This document shows, piece after piece, positions 5,649-9,787 of a stretch of 9,787 bases of DNA. A program made the position numbers and the translations under genes. Origin of the DNA: Candidatus Zambryskibacteria bacterium CG11_big_fil_rev_8_21_14_0_20_42_18 (GTDB lineage: Bacteria > Patescibacteriota > Minisyncoccia > Phycocordibacterales > Zambryskibacteraceae); contig PCVB01000005.1 of assembly GCA_002787855.1 (NCBI GenBank), forward strand, positions 1-9,787, given 5' to 3'. The notes under the pieces were generated by a model. It saw nothing but the letters and a program-made list of their open reading frames with translations. It made no database searches and was not told the DNA's origin. Within the stretch, counting starts at the first letter, position 1, and every line of letters begins with the position of its first letter.

Positions 5649-6322
5649 GAGTTCTTCTGCCGTTGAACGAAATTTGGATTCCCTGATTGATCGTAAATCC
5701 GTATTTCGTCGAGGAGGAGAAAGGAATCATTGTCATACGCAACCCGTTTCATCTCGCAATGAAGTGGATGTGCGAGTGACTCGAAGTACTCCTCTGTCCA
5801 CCCGAGCAACGACTTGAGCAGGACGCGAAACTCGAAACCGTGAGTGATAACGAGGAAATTTTCTACAACTCCTCCGGTTATCTCTTGCTCCAACTTTTTA
5901 GCGAAGAGATCGAAGCGGAAAAGCATTTCTGAACCACTCTCTCCTCCGGGGAAGTGGTATCGAAGTACACCAATACGATACCTCTCCTTTTCAATTTCTG
6001 CCCTGTTGTGAACAGTCACATCCCCCCAGTTTTGTTTGGAGATAAGATTGTCGGTAATGAGAGACCACCGAACACGCTTCGGAACGCCAGAAACCACGAG
6101 CTGTGCCGTCTCAAGCACCCGCTTGCTCGGTGACAGGAGCACGCGGAGATTCTCACTCCTGCCAATTTCGTTAGCAAATTGCTGACCAAAACGTACGGCC
6201 TGCTCTTTGCCGAAATCTGTGAGGGGCATATCCTCATCGGCGATGCGTTCGTAGGCTGTTTTATCAATGTCTTCAAGCGACTCAGCATGCCTCATGATGA
6301 ACAACTTTTTTATTGCACTCAT
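5645..6322 (-). CDS. Histidine phosphatase superfamily (phosphoglycerate-mutase-like) protein
   Basis: This 225-residue cytoplasmic protein has the signatures of the branch-1 histidine phosphatase fold. MRHAES at residues 10-15 carries the phospho-accepting His12 and the paired Arg11. SPSKRVLETA (64-73) supplies the second Arg (Arg68). GGESGSEM (126-133) supplies the general-acid region (Glu128), and ITHGFEFRVLL (159-169) supplies the second catalytic His161. Family members dephosphorylate sugar phosphates, phosphoproteins such as SixA substrates, or cofactor intermediates; the substrate cannot be told from sequence. The start is firm: AAAGGAGGTGA lies four bases before the ATG and a good promoter lies upstream. 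It is divergent from the Nudix gene, and the two promoters overlap. Confidence 0.93.
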   Translation of the reverse strand: MSAIKKLFIMRHAESLEDIDKTAYERIADEDMPLTDFGKEQAVRFGQQFANEIGRSENLRVLLSPSKRVLETAQLVVSGVPKRVRWSLITDNLISKQNWGDVTVHNRAEIEKERYRIGVLRYHFPGGESGSEMLFRFDLFAKKLEQEITGGVVENFLVITHGFEFRVLLKSLLGWTEEYFESLAHPLHCEMKRVAYDNDSFLLLDEIRIYDQSGNPNFVQRQKNS

Positions 6323-6343
6323 TTTTCACCTCCTTTCATTGAG

Positions 6344-6372
6344 TTGTATGAGATCAAATCTTGTGGCATAAT
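6344..6372 (+). promoter_or_regulatory. Promoter for the Nudix/ATP-grasp/AsnB operon
   Basis: TTGTAT (6344-6349), 17 bases, CATAAT (6367-6372). The -10 overlaps the divergent gene's -10 on the other strand. The leader would be about 22 bases with no Shine-Dalgarno before the ATG at 6401. Confidence 0.5.
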
Positions 6373-6396
6373 ACATTAACACAATGATTTAGTCAA
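6368..6396 (-). promoter_or_regulatory. Promoter for the histidine phosphatase gene
   Basis: On the minus strand TTGACT (6391-6396) and TATTAT (6368-6373) are 17 bases apart, each a 5/6 consensus match. The -35 lies within ten bases of the start codon of the divergent Nudix gene, so the two promoters physically interfere. Confidence 0.75.
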
Positions 6397-6400
6397 CAAC

Positions 6401-6937
6401 ATGAAGAATTTAAGAACATTCATTCAAAAGGATATCTTTCCCGAAAAGGAAGATGATAAAGAAAAAATAAACTTCGAAGATCGCATCACTGGTAAGGCAA
6501 TTGTGTTTGATGACGATAACAATATTGCGCTTGTCGGCAATAGAGTAAATTCTTTTTATTTACTGCCAGGCGGCGGCATTGATCATGGTGAATCTATCGA
6601 AAGTGGCATCATCAGAGAATCTTTAGAAGAAATAGGTTGCAATGTCGAGCTAAAAAAAGCTATTGGCATAATCGATGATTATCGAAACAGGGACAAAAAA
6701 CACTGCATAAACTATTGCTACGCGGCAAAACTTGTTGGGAAAAAAGGCGAACTCACATTAACAGAAGATGAGGAGAAAAACGGACTACATGTTATATGGG
6801 TATCACTTAACGAGGCTATAAAAATCTTAGAAAAAGAAGTCGAACAATTAAGACGTGGAGAGGTTACTTTTTATAATACAGGTTTTAATATTTTGAGAGA
6901 TCATCTTTTTTTAAGAGAGGTGAAAAAACTGTTATAA
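6401..6937 (+). CDS. Nudix hydrolase
   Basis: This 178-residue protein has a Nudix box at residues 58-80. G58, E64, R72, E73, E76, E77 and G79 fit the GX5EX7REUXEEXGU pattern, with Ser74 where a hydrophobic residue is usual. The preceding strand FYLLPGG (52-58) is also typical. Nudix enzymes hydrolyse nucleoside diphosphates linked to another group, with Mg2+ bound by the REXXEE glutamates; the substrate here is unknown. Residues 1-27 form a charged N-terminal extension before the core. It is the first gene of a probable three-gene operon; the next gene starts 10 bases after its stop. There is no Shine-Dalgarno at the start. Codon use is AT-richer than in the genes to the left. Confidence 0.93.
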   Translation: MKNLRTFIQKDIFPEKEDDKEKINFEDRITGKAIVFDDDNNIALVGNRVNSFYLLPGGGIDHGESIESGIIRESLEEIGCNVELKKAIGIIDDYRNRDKKHCINYCYAAKLVGKKGELTLTEDEEKNGLHVIWVSLNEAIKILEKEVEQLRRGEVTFYNTGFNILRDHLFLREVKKLL

Positions 6938-6947
6938 ATTACATGGT

Positions 6948-7967
6948 ATGGAAAAGATTTTTTTATTTACAGATTACCGAGGTCAGTTTTATTCCTCAAC
7001 CAAGTACAGGGGAGCCGCGGTTGACCTTGAGCGTCTAAAAAATTATTTTACCAAGCATAATTTTGAGCTAACGGTATTGCCGTTTTCGAAGATAGATTTT
7101 CGTACGCAAAATTACAAAAACATTTGGGTTCTGTATCAGTCATCCGAAGACCCGGGACTATTTTATAGAAGTTATGTTGATGATATAGTCCTCGGTTTAT
7201 ATATTCAGGGCGCAAAATTAATTCCAAATTTTCCTCAGTTTAAGGCACACCACAACAAACATTTTCTAGAAATTTTGCGTGATTTACATGATCTCCCAGA
7301 TATAAAAAATATAGAGGCAAAGAGATATGGCACTTACGAAGATTATCTCAAAGACATAAATAATTTTAAGGAAAACATTCTGGTTCTGAAATCAAGCAAT
7401 AGTTCAAAAAGCAGGGGTGTTTTTCTGCTGGATAATTATATCAAGAAAATAAAATTACCAAAGATTGTTTCTCTCACTTCTTCTCTACAGAATCTACGTT
7501 ATCTTGCCGAACAACTAAAAACTGGGAATAAGCCGCTTTGGATATCGAGTCATAGAAATAAATTTGTGCTTCAGCATTATGTTGACGGATTACAGGGGGA
7601 TTATCGAATAGTTGTATATGGAGAGAAGTTTTATGTTCTTTATCGCGGAAATCGTACTGACGATTTTCGTGCAAGCGGAAGCATGAAGTTCAACTATAAT
7701 GTTGAGTTGCCAGAAGGATTACTGGATTATGCCAAAAAAGTTTTTTGGAGCTTTAATGTGCCGTATATAGCTCTTGATATTGGCATAAAAGAGAATGAAT
7801 TCTTTTTGTTTGAATTTCAGTTCCTTTCTTTTGGCCAATACACTCTTGAGAAATCCTCTTTTTACTATTGTCTTAGAGATGGAAAATGGCAGAAAGAGTA
7901 CGAGAAACCTGACCTTGAAAGAGAGATAGCTGAATCTGTTTCCCAATTTATAGAATCTCATCATTAA
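6948..7967 (+). CDS. ATP-grasp domain protein, unassigned ligase
   Basis: This 339-residue cytoplasmic protein has a recognisable but diverged ATP-grasp core. Features are LVLKSSNSSKSRGVFLL (145-161) with Lys148/Lys154 in the nucleotide loop, a hinge-like FVLQHYVDG (206-214), DYRIVVYGEKFYVLYR (218-233), NRT near 235-237, the acidic VPYIALDIG (271-279) and FFLFEFQFLSFG (285-296). The usual metal-binding ExN appears here as E289-F-Q291. The N-terminal 100 residues form a pre-ATP-grasp-like domain opening with IFLFTDYRG. ATP-grasp enzymes activate a carboxylate as acyl phosphate and join it to an amine or other nucleophile. The substrates cannot be read from sequence, but tight linkage to an asparagine-synthase homologue (4-base gap) suggests they modify the same product. 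It does not resemble the graspetide-type ligase at 1630. No Shine-Dalgarno at usable distance, so translational coupling is likely. Confidence 0.8.
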   Translation: MEKIFLFTDYRGQFYSSTKYRGAAVDLERLKNYFTKHNFELTVLPFSKIDFRTQNYKNIWVLYQSSEDPGLFYRSYVDDIVLGLYIQGAKLIPNFPQFKAHHNKHFLEILRDLHDLPDIKNIEAKRYGTYEDYLKDINNFKENILVLKSSNSSKSRGVFLLDNYIKKIKLPKIVSLTSSLQNLRYLAEQLKTGNKPLWISSHRNKFVLQHYVDGLQGDYRIVVYGEKFYVLYRGNRTDDFRASGSMKFNYNVELPEGLLDYAKKVFWSFNVPYIALDIGIKENEFFLFEFQFLSFGQYTLEKSSFYYCLRDGKWQKEYEKPDLEREIAESVSQFIESHH

Positions 7968-7971
7968 CATC

Positions 7972-9684
7972 ATGTGTGGAATAGCCGGATTTATAGATAA
8001 GAAAAATACGATTACAGAAAAAGAACGTGAACGTGTCGTTAAAAAAATGATCCATCTGATGAAACATCGAGGTGGTGATGCGGAAGGGATTAAATCCATC
8101 AAGAATATTTCGATAGGACATACGAGACTGTCGATTGTCGATACATCTTCACGGGGTAATCAGCCATTTTCTGATGAAAATAACAATTTTATACTCTCTT
8201 TCAACGGAGAAATATATAACCACTGTTTGCTTAGAAGTAAATATCTTAATCATGTGCGAATAATATCTGGTTCAGACACAGCAACTCTCTTTGAATTATT
8301 AAAAAGATTTTCAATAGAATCAGTATTAGCAAAAATCCATGGAATGTTTGCCTTTAGTTTTTTGGTTACTAAAAAGAAATCTGAGCTTATTCTCGCCCTT
8401 GATAGATTCGCCATAAAACCACTTTATTTTATTGATACACCAAGATATTTTGCTTGGGCCTCAGAAATAAAAGCGTTTAGAGCCTTGCCAGGATTTAATT
8501 TTCAGATAAATAAGTCTGTTCTTGGTGAATATATGGTATTTCGACATGTGGTTGGACCAGAAACACTATTTAAAAATATCTATAAAATACAAGCGGGTGA
8601 ATACCTAAGATACAATCTAAAAAACGATACTAATAAGGTCCAAAAGTATTATCGGTTGAGTAAAAAATGGAGTGCTCCTAGATTTTCGGAGAGTGTTATT
8701 TCAGAGAGTGTAAAAGATCATTTAATGGGAGATATAATTGCTGGTGTTCAGTTAAGTGGTGGAGTTGATTCAAGTTTGGTTGCTCTATTTGCGCAAAAGC
8801 TTTCGCAAAAGAAACTCCATACATTTTCGATAGGATTGGTTGGTGGTCTTTGGAATGAATTTGGTTATTCAGATATTGTCGCGGATAAATTAGATACAAA
8901 ACATCATAAAATAATTTTTTCAAAAAGAGATTTTGTTCAACTCCTGCCGAAAGTTATTTATCACTTAGATGAACCCCTTGTCCACCCCAATACTGTACCT
9001 ATGTACATATTGGCAAAAAAAGCGAGAAAGTACACAAAAGTTTTATTAACTGGCGAAGGTGCTGATGAAGTTTTTTATGGATACAACAGATACTTTCAAG
9101 AATCGAATGTTATCAAAGATAAAATCTTTTCAAATGCTTTTGATAATCCGCAGTTAATCTCACAAATATTCAAAGGAAGAATTTCTCTTGTAAATAGAAA
9201 GAAAATATTCCGCAACACAGTCAAGTTTGATGATGAGAGTAAAATCAGTTTCTATGACATTTATACATATCTACCCCACATTCTTCTTCGCCAAGATAAA
9301 GTTGGTATGGCTGCTAACATTGAGAATAGAGTGCCGTTTCTTTATACGCCAGTTGTTGAAGCAGGTTTTAATTCAAGGACGAGAGTTGGGAAATTCGGTG
9401 GTAAAACTCAAGTCAAGAAAATTGCACTTAAATATTTTCCTAAAAATCTTGTGTTAAGACGAAAGTGTGGTTTCGGTCTTCCGATCTCAGAATGGTTAAG
9501 GGATAGAAATGGCTTATTACCGCATCTCTTGAAGTTAAAAAAACACAAATTAATAAAAAAGTTTTTTGTTATAAATGAAATTGAGCGACTCATTAAAGAA
9601 CATTTGTATAAAGAAAAAGACAATTCATCTGTATTATTTACGCTGATTTGTCTATCCATTTGGCATGATGTATTTATTGATTGA
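7972..9684 (+). CDS. Glutamine-hydrolysing asparagine synthase homologue (AsnB-like)
   Basis: This 570-residue protein has the two domains of class II glutamine amidotransferase/asparagine synthases. The start is certain because Met removal exposes the nucleophile Cys2 in MCGIAGF. The glutaminase half has GHTRLSIVD (49-57), FNGEIYN (77-83) and GSDT (100-103). The synthase half has the PP-loop SGGVDSS (262-268), GEGADEVFYGYNRY (361-374) and the late AANIENRVPFL stretch (447-457). It should transfer ammonia from glutamine to an ATP-activated carboxylate. Canonical AsnB has Asp after PFL, and here Tyr458 stands there; HRGGD (32-36) and RFAIKP (145-150) also differ by one residue from the usual HRGPD and RFGIKP. 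These changes suggest a product-specific amidotransferase, as in surface-polysaccharide or natural-product clusters, rather than housekeeping asparagine synthesis. It is third in the operon with the Nudix and ATP-grasp genes. Confidence 0.95.
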   Translation: MCGIAGFIDKKNTITEKERERVVKKMIHLMKHRGGDAEGIKSIKNISIGHTRLSIVDTSSRGNQPFSDENNNFILSFNGEIYNHCLLRSKYLNHVRIISGSDTATLFELLKRFSIESVLAKIHGMFAFSFLVTKKKSELILALDRFAIKPLYFIDTPRYFAWASEIKAFRALPGFNFQINKSVLGEYMVFRHVVGPETLFKNIYKIQAGEYLRYNLKNDTNKVQKYYRLSKKWSAPRFSESVISESVKDHLMGDIIAGVQLSGGVDSSLVALFAQKLSQKKLHTFSIGLVGGLWNEFGYSDIVADKLDTKHHKIIFSKRDFVQLLPKVIYHLDEPLVHPNTVPMYILAKKARKYTKVLLTGEGADEVFYGYNRYFQESNVIKDKIFSNAFDNPQLISQIFKGRISLVNRKKIFRNTVKFDDESKISFYDIYTYLPHILLRQDKVGMAANIENRVPFLYTPVVEAGFNSRTRVGKFGGKTQVKKIALKYFPKNLVLRRKCGFGLPISEWLRDRNGLLPHLLKLKKHKLIKKFFVINEIERLIKEHLYKEKDNSSVLFTLICLSIWHDVFID

Positions 9685-9732
9685 TTCGCCACGCATTCCT
9701 CCCGCACCCCCTGCGTGGCTGGTGCAAATTCC
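9684..9732 (-). repeat. GC-rich hairpin element, copy 2 (inverted)
   Basis: Read on the minus strand this gives the same GGAATTTGCACC head (9721-9732), then stem GCCACGCA/TGCGTGGC (9688-9695 with 9712-9719) and GAAT. The loop is longer than in copy 1 by ten bases. It begins at the last base of the asparagine-synthase stop codon. The closing pair is G-C here and A-T in copy 1. Confidence 0.75.
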
Positions 9733-9762
9733 GCACCTATTTTATTAAAAAGGTGCTATAAT
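9721..9762 (+). promoter_or_regulatory. Extended -10 promoter with GGTGC/GCACC operator-like repeats
   Basis: TG-C-TATAAT (9754-9762) is a full extended -10 with no clear -35. Three arms of one motif surround it: GGTGC (9721-9725), GCACCT (9733-9738) and AGGTGC (9751-9756), the last touching the -10. GCACCT and AGGTGC form a 6-bp inverted repeat, suggesting repressor binding or a hairpin. Confidence 0.5.
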
Positions 9763-9772
9763 TTATCAAATA

Positions 9773-9787
9773 ATGAAACAGTTTTAT
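9773..9787 (+). CDS. Start of a further gene (partial)
   Basis: An ATG at 9773 lies 11 bases after an extended -10 TATAAT, reading MKQFY to the end of the window. There is no Shine-Dalgarno and the leader would be only about 4 bases, as for the gene at 1485 on the minus strand. Too little is visible to name a product. Confidence 0.4.

Noticed and set aside
6948..7967. Second graspetide ligase
   Set aside because: It lacks the family's Pro-Trp-Leu-Asn-Lys-Pro linker and VPRTL...NDP stretch, the N-terminal domain differs, and no precursor-like ORF is adjacent.
7719..8102. 127-codon minus-strand ORF across the ATP-grasp/AsnB junction
   Set aside because: It is antisense to two genes with clear catalytic motifs, has no ribosome binding site, and its Phe/Lys-rich composition is that of an AT-rich shadow frame.
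7972..9684. Lasso-peptide cyclase interpretation of the asparagine-synthase homologue
   Set aside because: The glutaminase domain is intact with Cys2 at the N-terminus, and no transglutaminase-like lasso protease or RRE protein is in the window.
9688..9719. Ordinary terminator for the Nudix/ATP-grasp/AsnB operon
   Set aside because: No T-tract follows the stem on the + strand; the hairpin is better described as the second copy of the repeat at 5569.

Overview
The window reads as a bacterial chromosome segment with standard code (TGA is used as a stop, for example at the end of the asparagine-synthase gene), compact genes, short intergenic gaps and factor-independent terminators. The many small proteins that are hard to place, the mix of strong Shine-Dalgarno starts and starts with none, and the absence of any core metabolic operon are compatible with a Patescibacteria/CPR-type genome (Parcubacteria-like). 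That assignment is an inference, not something a marker gene in the window proves. No rRNA, tRNA, CRISPR array, transposase or phage gene is visible, and no gene-free stretch exceeds 300 bases.

Left part (1-5650). A probable gene tail is followed by a secreted protein of unknown function (160-828, +) with a strong terminator, and then a convergent HExxH metallopeptidase-like gene (898-1485, -). Next comes an ATP-grasp enzyme of the graspetide (microviridin MvdC/MvdD, TgmB-like) ligase type (1630-2565, +), a cytoplasmic S9 prolyl-oligopeptidase-family peptidase (2654-4516, +), a short 52-residue peptide gene on the opposite strand (4548-4706, -), and a 7-TM membrane protein with a PQ-loop/SWEET-like look (4926-5522, +). 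The ligase and the membrane protein are each driven by a copy of the same 49-bp promoter-plus-leader box (45/49 identical). The short peptide has its own Shine-Dalgarno and terminator. Its C-terminal half resembles ATP-grasp-modified RiPP precursors: a Y-D-x-x-T-Q-T stretch, then N-G-K, then a K-H near the end. Precursor, ligase, peptidase and membrane protein together make a candidate dispersed graspetide (omega-ester or omega-amide peptide) locus. This is the most interesting possibility in the window.

Right part (5645-9787). A histidine-phosphatase-superfamily gene (5645-6322, -) is divergent from a tight three-gene run that is visibly more AT-rich: a Nudix hydrolase (6401-6937), a second, very different ATP-grasp protein (6948-7967) and a full-length class II glutamine amidotransferase/asparagine synthase (7972-9684). 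Gaps of 10 and 4 bases suggest one operon, perhaps making an amidated or ligated small molecule or cell-surface modification. A new gene probably starts at 9773.

Regulatory structure is rich. There are several promoters that can be read by eye, terminators built into the last codons of genes, overlapping divergent promoters between 6344 and 6396, and an inverted-orientation pair of a GC-rich hairpin element (5569-5607 and 9684-9732) whose stem shows a compensatory base change.
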